DNA of 64,000 nucleotides from Leifsonia williamsii (GTDB lineage: Bacteria; Actinomycetota; Actinomycetes; Actinomycetales; Microbacteriaceae): positions 186,001-250,000 of the forward strand of contig NZ_JAROCF010000001.1 in assembly GCF_030433685.1 (NCBI RefSeq), written 5' to 3'. Below are positions 34,550-43,102 of the stretch, piece after piece. Position 1 is the stretch's first letter. Each line of letters begins with the position of its first letter. Made by a program: the position numbers and the translations under genes. The notes beneath the pieces were generated by a model. The model worked only from the letters and a program-made list of their open reading frames with translations, ran no database searches and was not told the origin of the DNA.

Positions 34550-35257
34550 GTGAGCGTGGGCGAGGAGCAGACGGTGCAGACGGAGCTGCCGGCGACGGCG
34601 GCGGTGGCGGACGCGGCGGTGCGGCTGGGAATCGCGGTCGGGACAGCGCCTGTGGGGCTCGTGCCGCTCCTTCCCGGGCGGCCGTTCCAGGGGCCGGCGG
34701 CGCCGGTGACGCACCTGGGCAGCGTGGACGTGCTGCTCGAGACCATCGACGACGCGTCTCCCGGAGCCGTGCTCGTCATCGACAACGGCGGCCGCGACGA
34801 CGAGGCGTGCGTCGGCGACCTCATGCTGCTGGAGGCGGCGGAGGCCGGGATGACCGGCGTCGTCGTCTGGGGCCGGCACCGCGACACCGCGCAGCTGCGC
34901 GAGATCGGCCTGCCCGTGTTCAGCCGCGGCGCGCACCCGTACGGTCCGCGGCGCGTGCCGCCGGCGGGCAGGGCGATGCGGAGTGCGTTCCTCGACGGCG
35001 TGCCCGTGACTCCTGCGGACTGGATCCTCGCCGACGACGACGGGGTGCTGGTCATCGGACCCGAGCGGCGGGCGGAGCTGTTCGAGACCGCCCTGCGCAT
35101 CCAGCAGGTCGAGGGCGCCCAGTCGGAGCGGATGCGGGCCGGGGTCTCGCTGCGCGACCAGCTCGATTTCCGCCGCTACCGCGAGCAGCAGGCGGCCGAC
35201 CCGACGCTCACCTTGCGGCGGTATCTGGCCGAGACCGGCGGAGCCATCGAGACATAG
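34550..35257 (+). CDS. RraA-family protein
   Basis: A 235-residue protein of the RraA/HMG-aldolase family: GRPFQGPAAPVTHLGSVD, VLVIDNGGRDDEACVGDLML and VVWGRHRDTAQLREIGLPVF match the conserved metal and substrate regions. Members are either pyruvate aldolases or inhibitors of RNase E. Metabolic context here does not decide which. A GTG start behind a -10 box suggests a leaderless mRNA. Confidence 0.82.
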   Translation: MSVGEEQTVQTELPATAAVADAAVRLGIAVGTAPVGLVPLLPGRPFQGPAAPVTHLGSVDVLLETIDDASPGAVLVIDNGGRDDEACVGDLMLLEAAEAGMTGVVVWGRHRDTAQLREIGLPVFSRGAHPYGPRRVPPAGRAMRSAFLDGVPVTPADWILADDDGVLVIGPERRAELFETALRIQQVEGAQSERMRAGVSLRDQLDFRRYREQQAADPTLTLRRYLAETGGAIET

Positions 35258-35294
35258 GGCGGAATTTCCGCTCTCACCGGGCGTTGAACCTTCT

Positions 35295-36191
35295 ATGCCC
35301 GAGATACTCCCCGCCTCCTCCGCCATGGGTGCGGTCACCCTCCGCGTCGCCGACCTCGACGCGATGACCGCCTACTACCGCGACGCCGTCACCCTCACGG
35401 TGCTGGCCGCCGAGGGAGGGAGGGTCGTGCTGGGCCGCGACGGTGTGCCCTCGGTCATCCTCGAGCACGCTCCTGAGCTGCGCCATGCGGGCCCGCATGA
35501 GGCGGGGCTGTTCCATACGGCGATCCTGTTCGATACGCAGGAGGCCCTGGCCGCCGCGGTCTACTCGGTCGCCCGCCGCGCCCCCGGCACCTTCACCGGC
35601 AGCGCCGACCACCTGGTGAGCCAGGCCTTCTACTTCACCGACCCCGAGGGCAACGGCGTCGAGCTGTACTGGGACCGCGACCGCAGCCTGTGGAGCTGGA
35701 CGCACGGCCAGGTCGAGATGGACACGCTCTACCTGGACCCCAACGCGTTCCTCCGCGAGCACCTCACCGATCGCGGGGCGGCGCTGGCCGAGGGCGACCG
35801 GGCCGCAGGCGCGGCGGACCCGGCGCTGGAGCTGGGTGGCGCGTCGGTCGGCCACGTGCACCTCTCGGTCGGCGACGTCGCCACGGCGCGCGCCTTCTAC
35901 GTCGACCGGCTCGGCTTCGAGACGACCGCCGCGCTGGGGTCGTCGGCGCTGTTCGTCTCGGCCGGCGGCTACCACCACCACATGGCGATGAACACGTGGA
36001 ACAGCCGGGGCGCCGGGCCGCGACGGCTCGCGCTCGGGCTCGGCGAGGTGGTCATCCACGTCCCGACCGCCGACGACCTGGGCGAGCTGACCGAGCGGAT
36101 GCGGCACTACGGCGTGCAGGCGCGCGACGACGGCCGCTCGGTCGCCTTCGACGACCCGTGGGCGAACGCCGTGCGGGTCACCGCGGGGTGA
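35295..36191 (+). CDS. VOC-family dioxygenase-like protein (CatE type)
   Basis: A 298-residue protein with two vicinal-oxygen-chelate modules (about 10-130 and 165-295). Candidate metal residues are His in GLFHTAIL, Glu in GVELYWDR and His in GHVHLSV; YHHHMAMNTWNSRG is typical of the Bacillus CatE/YfiE group annotated as catechol 2,3-dioxygenases. Substrate unproven. It converges with a hydrolase gene across a hairpin. Confidence 0.78.
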   Translation: MPEILPASSAMGAVTLRVADLDAMTAYYRDAVTLTVLAAEGGRVVLGRDGVPSVILEHAPELRHAGPHEAGLFHTAILFDTQEALAAAVYSVARRAPGTFTGSADHLVSQAFYFTDPEGNGVELYWDRDRSLWSWTHGQVEMDTLYLDPNAFLREHLTDRGAALAEGDRAAGAADPALELGGASVGHVHLSVGDVATARAFYVDRLGFETTAALGSSALFVSAGGYHHHMAMNTWNSRGAGPRRLALGLGEVVIHVPTADDLGELTERMRHYGVQARDDGRSVAFDDPWANAVRVTAG

Positions 36192-36223
36192 TCCCGGTGC
36201 ACATGGGCCGCCGGGCCGGAGCT

Positions 36224-36282
36224 GCCGAGTCGTGAGCACATGTCACGACTCGGCGCGAAACGTGACATCACTTCACGACTCG
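36224..36282. terminator. Hairpin plus third arm at a convergent junction
   Basis: GCCGAGTCGTGA (36224-36235) and TCACGACTCGGC (36243-36254) form a perfect 12-bp stem with a 7-nt loop. A further copy of TCACGACTCG lies at 36273-36282, inside the end of the leftward gene. This is the same palindrome-plus-third-arm layout as the 63-nt repeats, with another sequence. Confidence 0.7.
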
Positions 36283-37091
36283 ACGGAGGCCGCGAGGCGG
36301 AGGTAGCTCTCGATCTCCTCGCCCAGATCGAGGTCGGCGTGTGACGGCCCGACGAACGGCGGGCGGGTGACGCGGTTCGGGATGACGTGTCCGGTGCCGT
36401 GCTGGGTCACGAGCCGGACGCCTGGCCACTCGACGCGGGTGATGCCGACGAAGGTCGCGGCGGCGCCATCCGGCTCGGCCCCGGCCACGGCCTCCACACC
36501 CTCCCCCGCATACGCCTGCGCCGTGGCGAGCGCGCTGCGCACGGTTCCCTTGGTGCGGCCCAGCAGGCGCGTCGCTCCGCCGTCGTACGGGACCACCGGG
36601 TCGGCGGTGCCGTGGACGATCAGCAGGGGGATGCGGTCGGGCGCGACGCCCGCGAGCGCGAAGTCCTCCTCCACCGGCAGCCCCGCCGCGACGATGACGG
36701 CGCCCGCGAGCAGCCCGGGCGCCTCCCGCACGATGCGATGGATCAGCTGGCCGCCGTTGGAGTACCCGATCGCGATGGCGGGGCGGCCGAACCGCTCGAC
36801 GACGGCGCGGACGAAGCCGACGTCGTCGACATCGGCCCGCTGCGCTGCGGAGGTCGCGGTGAGGCGGCCGTCGTTCCAGGCGCGGCGGTAGCCGTCGAGG
36901 TAGACCAGGTCGGCGCCGGTCCGCTCGGCGAGGGCGTCCAGGGTGCGCCCGCTGAACCGGCGCATGGTCGCGCCCGTCTGCGTGGTGCCGTGGAGGGCGA
37001 GGAGGAGCGGTGCGCTCGCGTTCGATCGGACAGGGGCGACGTGGAGGTACGTACGGCGGCGACCGCCGATCAGAAGGGTCTCACGGGTCAT
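36273..37091 (-). CDS. Alpha/beta hydrolase, PHB-depolymerase/LpqC-like esterase
   Basis: A 272-residue alpha/beta hydrolase: LLLALHGTTQTGATM carries the oxyanion region, GYSNGG the nucleophile Ser, HGTADPVVPY the Asp and GTGHVIPN the His. The family includes polyhydroxybutyrate depolymerases and feruloyl esterases, but no signal peptide is present, so it acts inside the cell. It is divergent from a TetR regulator, which probably controls it. Confidence 0.83.
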   Translation of the reverse strand: MTRETLLIGGRRRTYLHVAPVRSNASAPLLLALHGTTQTGATMRRFSGRTLDALAERTGADLVYLDGYRRAWNDGRLTATSAAQRADVDDVGFVRAVVERFGRPAIAIGYSNGGQLIHRIVREAPGLLAGAVIVAAGLPVEEDFALAGVAPDRIPLLIVHGTADPVVPYDGGATRLLGRTKGTVRSALATAQAYAGEGVEAVAGAEPDGAAATFVGITRVEWPGVRLVTQHGTGHVIPNRVTRPPFVGPSHADLDLGEEIESYLRLAASVES

Positions 37092-37109
37092 GGTGCCGAG
37101 CGTAGCACA

Positions 37110-37150
37110 AACGGATTATCTATCCATTTCGATGATCCATCCGTTACAGT
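37110..37150. promoter_or_regulatory. Divergent operator and leaderless promoter of the TetR gene
   Basis: AACGGAT (37110-37116) and ATCCGTT (37139-37145) are inverted arms with inner GGAT/ATCC half-sites. TACAGT (37145-37150) lies 7 nt before ATG 37158. Confidence 0.55.
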
Positions 37151-37157
37151 GGTCGCC

Positions 37158-37691
37158 ATGACCACGCTCCGCCGGGACGCACTGCGCAACCGCGACCGCA
37201 TCCTCGCCGCGGCGCGGGACATCGCCGCCTCGGGCGAGCCGCTGCAGCTCAACGCCGTCGCGCGCTCCGCCGAGGTGGGGGTGGGCACGGTCTACCGGCA
37301 CTTCGGCACGCCGGAGGCCCTCGCCGAGGGTCTGGTGGAGTGGCGGTTCACCGAGCTCACCGACGCAGCGCGTGCCGCGGCGGACGAACCGGATGCGGCG
37401 CTCGCGCTCCGGGCCTTCCTCTCCGCCGCGCTCGAGGCCTACGCGGCGGACCCGTTGTTCGCGGACGCCACCGTCGCCTCCACGCCCTCACGACCGGAGA
37501 CGGTCGCCCTGCGCCGCGAGCTGATCGGCGCACTCGCGGCGCTGGTCGATCGCGTGTCCGACCGGCTGCGGGCGGGACTCGACCCGGCCGACCTCATGAT
37601 CCTGATGTGCGGGCTCGGTTACGCGGCGCGGCTCCGGCCCGAACGGGGACCGCAGTACCTCGAGGCGATGCTCGACGGCGTGCTGCGCTGA
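37158..37691 (+). CDS. TetR-family repressor
   Basis: A 177-residue protein with an N-terminal TetR helix-turn-helix (LNAVARSAEVGVGTVYRHFGTPEALAEG, about 35-62) and a helical ligand domain. ATG 37158 is set by the -10 box 7 nt upstream; longer open frames to the left are only antisense to the hydrolase gene. Likely regulator of that divergent hydrolase. Confidence 0.88.
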   Translation: MTTLRRDALRNRDRILAAARDIAASGEPLQLNAVARSAEVGVGTVYRHFGTPEALAEGLVEWRFTELTDAARAAADEPDAALALRAFLSAALEAYAADPLFADATVASTPSRPETVALRRELIGALAALVDRVSDRLRAGLDPADLMILMCGLGYAARLRPERGPQYLEAMLDGVLR

Positions 37692-37715
37692 CGACCGATC
37701 GGCCGCGGAGACGAC

Positions 37716-37748
37716 GATGCCCTCCCGCTGCGGCAGCGGGAGGGCATC
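37716..37748. terminator. Two-way terminator hairpin between tetR and MFS genes
   Basis: GATGCCCTCCCGCTG and CAGCGGGAGGGCATC form a perfect 15-bp stem with loop CGG, between converging stops at 37691 and 37762. Confidence 0.8.
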
Positions 37749-37761
37749 GCGTCGTTCGTCG

Positions 37762-39468
37762 TCAGTCCACGACGGGTGCGGCGTGGGCGCCGTGCGGAGG
37801 CTCCTCGCCGGCGCGCGCGTCCGTCAGCGGCGCGGCGTCGGCGGCGTGCGCGCCATGCGACACGGCGTCCGCGGGGACGGGAGCCGCGTGGGCGCCGTGC
37901 GGCGCGCCGACGAGCTCACCACCGGCCGGAGCGGCGGCACCGGCGGGAGCGGCGGCACCGGCAGGAGCGGCGGCACCGCCCTCACCGGCACCCGCGGCCC
38001 GCGGACCCCACGCCGGCGGCTTCGGCCGCGCCCAGAAGGCGACGATGACCGCGCCGACCAGCGCCACCGCGGCGGGCAGCAGCAGCGACTCCGCCATCGC
38101 CTGGGTGAAGCCGGCGTGCAGGAAGTCGGGCAGCTCGGCGCCGGCGTTGATCTCGCTCGGGGCGGCGCCTCCCGGCGTCCGCGGCAGGTCGAGCGCCAGC
38201 CGGCCCTCGATCAGGGCGGCGATGGAGGCGGAGCCCAGCACCGCGCCGATCTGGCGGGTGGTGTTGAAGACGCCGGAGCCCGCTCCCGCCTGGTTCATCG
38301 GCAGGTTGCGCGTCGCGGTCGTGGAGATCGGGCCCCAGACTCCCGACATCGCGATGCCCATGAGGGCGCTCGGGATGAGCAGCCACCAGATCGAGATGTC
38401 CGGCGACAGCATCCGCGAGTAGAGGAACAGCGCGATCGCGAACAGCAGGAGGCCCGGCGTCGCGATGTAGCGCGGATTCACCCGGTCGATGATCTTGCCG
38501 ACGAACGGTGCGAGCACACCCGAGAAGATGGCGGTCGGCGCGAGCATCAGCGCCGACTGGGTCGGGGTCAGGCCGCGCACGGTCTGGAAGTAGAACACCA
38601 GCGGCAGCGACATGCAGGTGACGGCGAAGCCGACCATGGTGATGGCGCCGTTCGACAGCGAGAAGTTGCGGTCGCGGAACAGCGCGAGCGGCAGGAGCGG
38701 CTCCTTCTTGTTGACCGCCTGCCAGACGACGAAGGCGATCAGCACGACGATGCCGGCGACGATCATGGTCCAGACTCCGGCGTTCCAGTCGAAGGTGTTG
38801 CCCTCCTGGATGCCGAAGACGAGCAGGAACATGCCGGCCGCCGAGAGGATCACGCCGACGATGTCGAAGCTGTGCGAGTGCGTCGGCAGCTTCGGCACCA
38901 GGCGCATGGCGAGCACGAACGCGACGACGCCGACGGGCACGTTGATGAAGAAGATCCACTCCCAGCCGAGGCTGTCGACCAGGATGCCGCCGAGCAGCGG
39001 GCCGACGAGCGTGGCGACACCGGCGACGGCGCCCCAGAGACCCATGGCGGCGCCGCGGCGGTCCGGCGGGAAGATGCGGGTGATGACGGCCATGGTCTGC
39101 GGCGTCATCAGCGCGGCGCCGAGGCCCTGGACGACGCGGGCGGTGATCAGCATCCCGATTCCGCCTCCGGGCATCACGCCCGAGAACCCGCACCACGCGG
39201 AGGCGAGGGTGAAGATCACGAGGCCGATCAGGTAGATGTTCTTCGGGCCGAAGCGGTCGCCGAGGCGGCCGGTGATCAGCAGCGGCACGGCGTACGACAG
39301 GAGGTAGGCGCTGGTGACCCAGATCACCGCGTTGTAGTCGTTGCCGAGTTTCAGGCCCTCCATGATGGAGGGGTTCGCGACCGACACGATGGTCGTGTCG
39401 ATCAGGATCATGAAGAAGCCGATGACCAGCGCCCAGAGGGCGGGCCAGGGCTTGAGCTCGCGTTCCAT
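37762..39468 (-). CDS. MFS drug transporter, DHA2 (14-helix) type, with His-rich repeat tail
   Basis: A 568-residue proton-driven exporter: LIDTTIVSVANPSIM in helix 1, GRLGDRFGPKNIY loop, and motif C-like GLWGAVAGVATLVGPLLGG. The last 80 residues are a cytoplasmic Ala/Gly/Pro tail in which HGAHAA occurs three times. ATG 39468 follows GAGAAG. Its gene lies 10 nt behind a PadR regulator on the same strand, so that protein very likely controls it. Confidence 0.92.
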   Translation of the reverse strand: MERELKPWPALWALVIGFFMILIDTTIVSVANPSIMEGLKLGNDYNAVIWVTSAYLLSYAVPLLITGRLGDRFGPKNIYLIGLVIFTLASAWCGFSGVMPGGGIGMLITARVVQGLGAALMTPQTMAVITRIFPPDRRGAAMGLWGAVAGVATLVGPLLGGILVDSLGWEWIFFINVPVGVVAFVLAMRLVPKLPTHSHSFDIVGVILSAAGMFLLVFGIQEGNTFDWNAGVWTMIVAGIVVLIAFVVWQAVNKKEPLLPLALFRDRNFSLSNGAITMVGFAVTCMSLPLVFYFQTVRGLTPTQSALMLAPTAIFSGVLAPFVGKIIDRVNPRYIATPGLLLFAIALFLYSRMLSPDISIWWLLIPSALMGIAMSGVWGPISTTATRNLPMNQAGAGSGVFNTTRQIGAVLGSASIAALIEGRLALDLPRTPGGAAPSEINAGAELPDFLHAGFTQAMAESLLLPAAVALVGAVIVAFWARPKPPAWGPRAAGAGEGGAAAPAGAAAPAGAAAPAGGELVGAPHGAHAAPVPADAVSHGAHAADAAPLTDARAGEEPPHGAHAAPVVD

Positions 39469-39478
39469 AGGTCTTCTC

Positions 39479-40051
39479 TCAGTGTTTCTCGTCGGTCCAG
39501 GACAGTACGCCCGTCCGGAGGTCGTGGATGAGGCCGTCGAGCCAGTCGGCGTCGGCCTGTGCGAGCGCACGCTGGTAGCGCACGTCGAGCCAGTACTTGT
39601 CCGGCAGGCCCTTCGCCTGCACGGTGTGCACGGCGTGATCGAGCCGCGCGATGTCGTCGCGGATCAGCGCGACCCGCCGCGACAGCAGCTCGATCACCGA
39701 GTCGAGCGGGAGGTTGTGGGCCTCCCCCAGCCCGAGCGGGAACTCGGGGTACTCGTTGACGGGGGTGGCGATGATCTCGGCGACGCGCTCGCCGAGCGCC
39801 CGGGTGCCCTCGTCGGTGATCTCGTAGGTGGTGCGCTCGGGCCGGTTGCCCTCGCGCTCGGTGCCGGTCGCCCGCACGAGGCCCTGCGCCTCCAGCCGGC
39901 CGACCGTGTGGTAGAGCGAGCCGGGCCGCACCTTGACCACCCGGTCCTCCGACCGGTGGAGGAGGGTCTGGTACATCTCGTACGGATGCGTCGGACCCTC
40001 CGCCAGCAGCGCGAGCGCGGCGACGGCGAGGTTGGTGAGGGCGGCGGGCAT
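39479..40051 (-). CDS. PadR-family repressor of the MFS pump
   Basis: A 190-residue protein: PadR winged helix (residues 1-85; LALLAEGPTHPYEMYQTLL, VRPGSLYHTVGRLEAQGLV) and a C-terminal Vir_act_alpha-like helical region. First gene of a two-gene operon with the exporter. A perfect 16-bp palindrome upstream is the likely operator. Confidence 0.92.
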   Translation of the reverse strand: MPAALTNLAVAALALLAEGPTHPYEMYQTLLHRSEDRVVKVRPGSLYHTVGRLEAQGLVRATGTEREGNRPERTTYEITDEGTRALGERVAEIIATPVNEYPEFPLGLGEAHNLPLDSVIELLSRRVALIRDDIARLDHAVHTVQAKGLPDKYWLDVRYQRALAQADADWLDGLIHDLRTGVLSWTDEKH

Positions 40052-40110
40052 GGGCTCCGGATTCGTGTTGGGAGGAGGGGTGCAGGGACACCGGGGTGTT
40101 CCGCGATGAT

Positions 40111-40126
40111 TATTCCACGTGGAATA
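40111..40126. promoter_or_regulatory. Palindrome upstream of padR-MFS operon
   Basis: TATTCCACGTGGAATA, perfect 16-bp palindrome about 60 bp before the PadR start; probable PadR operator. Confidence 0.65.
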
Positions 40127-40174
40127 TACGGCGCGGACTAGGTCGATGTCAAGCTCTGCAGGGGTGGAAACGCC

Positions 40175-40792
40175 CTAGATCAGCGCACTGTTGAGCTCCA
40201 GCAGCTGCTCCTGGAAGAGGCGCGCGCCTCCCTGGGCCGGATGCCGGATCGCGGGCGCCTCGATGCCGGCCATCGCGAGCGCCCCCTGCGCCTTGCGGCC
40301 GACCGCGACCACCGTCTCGAAGCCGAGCGCGCGGACCAGCTCGAGCGCGGGGGCGGCGCCTGCGCGCACCTCCGCCGGACGCGGCGTGCGGTTGGTGCGC
40401 GGGTCGCCCGCCACGAACGGGTGGTGCGGATAGATCGGCCACGACAACGGGATCGGACCGCGCCACTCCCGCAACGTCGCCCAGACGACGCGGCTCGACG
40501 CCTCCCACGGCGCCTGCGGGTCGGCGGGCAGCTCCAGTCCGGGCACGACGCCCGCCTCGGCCTCGCGCACCGACGTGAACGGGACGCCGGTGACCGTCAT
40601 CCCTCGCCAGCCCGGCGCCTCGCCCAGGAGCAGGACCGACGCGTGCGGTAGGGCGAGGTAGCGGCGCAGGTTGCGCTCGCGACGCCGCCCCTCCTCGTCC
40701 TCGCCGTACAGCAGCTCGGCGTCGTCGGGCACGGGGGTGGCACGGATCAGGCGGAAGAACTCGCCGAGGGGGTCGGTCATGGCGTCGCTCAT
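40175..40792 (-). CDS. Uracil-DNA-glycosylase-superfamily protein
   Basis: A 205-residue protein with the two superfamily motifs in order: LLLGEAPGWRGMTVTGVPFTS near the middle and IRHPAQGGARLFQEQL near the end. It probably removes damaged or deaminated bases from DNA, but the active-site residues differ from classic Ung, so activity is uncertain. ATG 40792 or 40780 may be the start. It trails the RsgA gene by 57 nt and may be read from the same transcript. Confidence 0.72.
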   Translation of the reverse strand: MSDAMTDPLGEFFRLIRATPVPDDAELLYGEDEEGRRRERNLRRYLALPHASVLLLGEAPGWRGMTVTGVPFTSVREAEAGVVPGLELPADPQAPWEASSRVVWATLREWRGPIPLSWPIYPHHPFVAGDPRTNRTPRPAEVRAGAAPALELVRALGFETVVAVGRKAQGALAMAGIEAPAIRHPAQGGARLFQEQLLELNSALI

Positions 40793-40849
40793 GGCGTCCA
40801 CAGTGCCACGGCCGCGGCGCAAGGTCTGGGCGTGGGGCCGAACGCCCGC

Positions 40850-41839
40850 TCAATGCCCGCGGACCCGGCGGAACTCCCGCGCCAGCCGCGAGTACTCTCT
40901 GCCTTTGTCACGCCGCTGTTGGGTGCCCCGCCCGACCGTGCCCTCGTTGCGTCGCGCTTCTGCGAGCGTGCTCAGGTAGCGCCGGTAGCGGCTGGCGTCC
41001 AGCTCCCCAGCGGCGAGGGCGGCGGTCACGGCACAGCCCGCATCCCGCACGTGTGCGCAGTCGGCGAACCTGCACGCATCCGCCAGGGCGGTCACCTCCG
41101 CGAAGACACTCTGGACCGCGGACGGCGAACCCATCCCGATCTCGCGGAGGCCAGGTGTATCCACGATCGAGCCACCCGCATCGGGGAGCATCCGAAGAGA
41201 CCGTACGGTCGTGGTGTGCCGCCCTTTGGAGTCCCGCTCCCTGACCTCGCCCACCGCAGCGACGTCAGTGCCGCCGAGCCAGTTGAGCAGCGTCGACTTC
41301 CCGACACCCGAGTGGCCCAGGAGCACCCCCGTCCGACCGGCCGGCAACAGGGCGAGCAACTCGGTCCGGCCTTCGTCGGTCCAGGCGGAGACGAAGGAGG
41401 TGGGGATGCCCGGAGCAGTCGTCTCGATCAGCGACCCGACGGCCGCCCGTTCCTCCGCTGACCCGAGGTCGCACTTCGTGACGACGTAATGGGGAACGGC
41501 CCCCGACTCCCACCCGAGCGACGCCAACCGCTCGAGCACTCCAGGGCGGTGGGCCTCCTCCAGGGAGACAACGAGGAAGGCGACGTCGACATTGGCGGCG
41601 AGCACCTGGGCGGCACCGCCCTCCTTCGCCCGCACGACGCTGCTCGTGCGCTCCAGCCTCCGCATACTCTGCTCAGCGTCGAGCTGCACCCAGTCGCCCA
41701 CCGCCAGCTCCGCGCCACGCAGAGGAACCAGGAACCCGTCCGTGTCGCCGTCGGCCGCCAGCACGGCGGCGGTCCGATCGATGCGGATGACCCGAAGCGT
41801 CTCCCCGGCAGGAGAGGCGACGTCGATCGTCTCAGCCAT
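40850..41839 (-). CDS. rsgA: RsgA-type ribosome small-subunit GTPase, coupled to peptide cluster
   Basis: A 329-residue circularly permuted GTPase: OB-fold (1-80), G4 TKCD, G1 GHSGVGKST, G3 DTPG, then a zinc knuckle CRFADCAHVRDAGC and a basic tail. RsgA helps late 30S assembly, binding near the decoding centre. Here it overlaps the M16 peptidase gene by 8 nt, so the two are translated together at the end of the peptide-transport operon. All motifs are intact. Whether this is the only rsgA of the genome or an extra copy cannot be seen. Confidence 0.93.
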   Translation of the reverse strand: MAETIDVASPAGETLRVIRIDRTAAVLAADGDTDGFLVPLRGAELAVGDWVQLDAEQSMRRLERTSSVVRAKEGGAAQVLAANVDVAFLVVSLEEAHRPGVLERLASLGWESGAVPHYVVTKCDLGSAEERAAVGSLIETTAPGIPTSFVSAWTDEGRTELLALLPAGRTGVLLGHSGVGKSTLLNWLGGTDVAAVGEVRERDSKGRHTTTVRSLRMLPDAGGSIVDTPGLREIGMGSPSAVQSVFAEVTALADACRFADCAHVRDAGCAVTAALAAGELDASRYRRYLSTLAEARRNEGTVGRGTQQRRDKGREYSRLAREFRRVRGH

Positions 41840-43091
41840 GCGCGGCCTCCCTTCTGGCGGGCGCGCGCAGGCTCAACTGGTCGACCTCCGCGCTGAGCAT
41901 CGTCGCTGCGAGTGCCGCCACCTCTTCACGGCTAACGCCCTGCACCGTCTCCATCAACTCCGAGAGCGCAGGTACACGGTCGAGGTACTGGACCGAGGAG
42001 AGCAGAGACCGGAGACGAGGCTGCTGATCCGTCCACGCGGCGTGTGTTGCGCACGACACCTGGCGGACGGCGTATTCGAGCCGGCCCTGGGAGAACGCGC
42101 GCCCTGCCACCGCCTCGAGAGCGCCCCGGATGCGTCGAGCCACCTGGGATGCATTCTCCCGCGACGTGGGAGCGCAGATCGTGAAGCATCCCGCCAGTCC
42201 GTAACCGGTGTAGAAGGCCCGCGGCGAGTACACCAACTGGTTCTTCGCCCTCAGCGCGGAGACGAGAAGCGAACCGAAGCCGCTCCCCAGCAAGGCTGCC
42301 AGCACAACCGCGACGGCTCGGCCTCGGTCCCGCACCGCCGGCGCCGAGAACGCCTGGATGACGGGGATCACCGCGCCGCCGTCACCCTCCTCCACCGCGA
42401 CGGCACTCCGAAGCGGTGGCAACGCCTCCACTCCGTCGTCGCGCCCGCAGCCGTCTGCCACGGACGGTTCCGTGCCGAGAGACTCGCACACCATCGAGAC
42501 GACCTCGCGGTGCTCACGAGGTCCAACGATCCCGAGGTCGATGGCGCTCGGCCGATACTGCAGCGACCAGAAGCGACCAATCTCCTCGGCACTGAGGTCG
42601 AGGATGTCCGCCCGCGATCCGATCGGCGGATGCTCGAGCTCCGAGCCGGCGAAAACTCGAGACTCGGCCAAAGTGAGGGCGGATCGCACGGCATCCTGGT
42701 CCGCCCCGGCCAGTTCCGCGAGAATCACGCGCTTCTCGGCGTCCAACACCCGCCTGTCGAAGCCGCCGGCGGTCGAGACCGCATGAAACAGTGCCTGGAT
42801 CGCGTCCGCCGAGTCCGAACACGGCAGGCGGACGCTGAAGCAGGTCGCCTCCTTGCCGGTGACAGCGGCGGGGTGCGCGCCGAGGGCGTCCATGGCGGCT
42901 GCGAGCCCTGAGGTCCGAACCGTCGCCGCCTTACCGAGTACGAGGTGCTCGAGGCAATGCGCGCTCCCCCTTGCCGACCGTGCCTCCTGAGCAGACCCCG
43001 CCCGGACGTTGAGCGCTATCGCGTCCATCGGCAGACCAGGACGGCGGACGGACGCAACGCGCATGCCGTTCTTCAAGGTGGTCACACTCAT
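41832..43091 (-). CDS. M16-family zinc peptidase in the peptide cluster
   Basis: A 419-residue pitrilysin-type peptidase. The inverted zinc motif HCLEH is at residues 45-49 and the third ligand is probably Glu126 in RVILAELAG, so the catalytic half is intact. The C-terminal half has the partner-domain fold (AKNQLVYSPRAFYTGYGLAGCFTI). No signal peptide, so cytoplasmic. M16 enzymes trim leader peptides in several RiPP systems. It begins 11 nt after a permease gene and overlaps rsgA. Confidence 0.88.
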   Translation of the reverse strand: MSVTTLKNGMRVASVRRPGLPMDAIALNVRAGSAQEARSARGSAHCLEHLVLGKAATVRTSGLAAAMDALGAHPAAVTGKEATCFSVRLPCSDSADAIQALFHAVSTAGGFDRRVLDAEKRVILAELAGADQDAVRSALTLAESRVFAGSELEHPPIGSRADILDLSAEEIGRFWSLQYRPSAIDLGIVGPREHREVVSMVCESLGTEPSVADGCGRDDGVEALPPLRSAVAVEEGDGGAVIPVIQAFSAPAVRDRGRAVAVVLAALLGSGFGSLLVSALRAKNQLVYSPRAFYTGYGLAGCFTICAPTSRENASQVARRIRGALEAVAGRAFSQGRLEYAVRQVSCATHAAWTDQQPRLRSLLSSVQYLDRVPALSELMETVQGVSREEVAALAATMLSAEVDQLSLRAPARREAAHG

Positions 43092-43102
43092 CGCGTGGAG
43101 TC

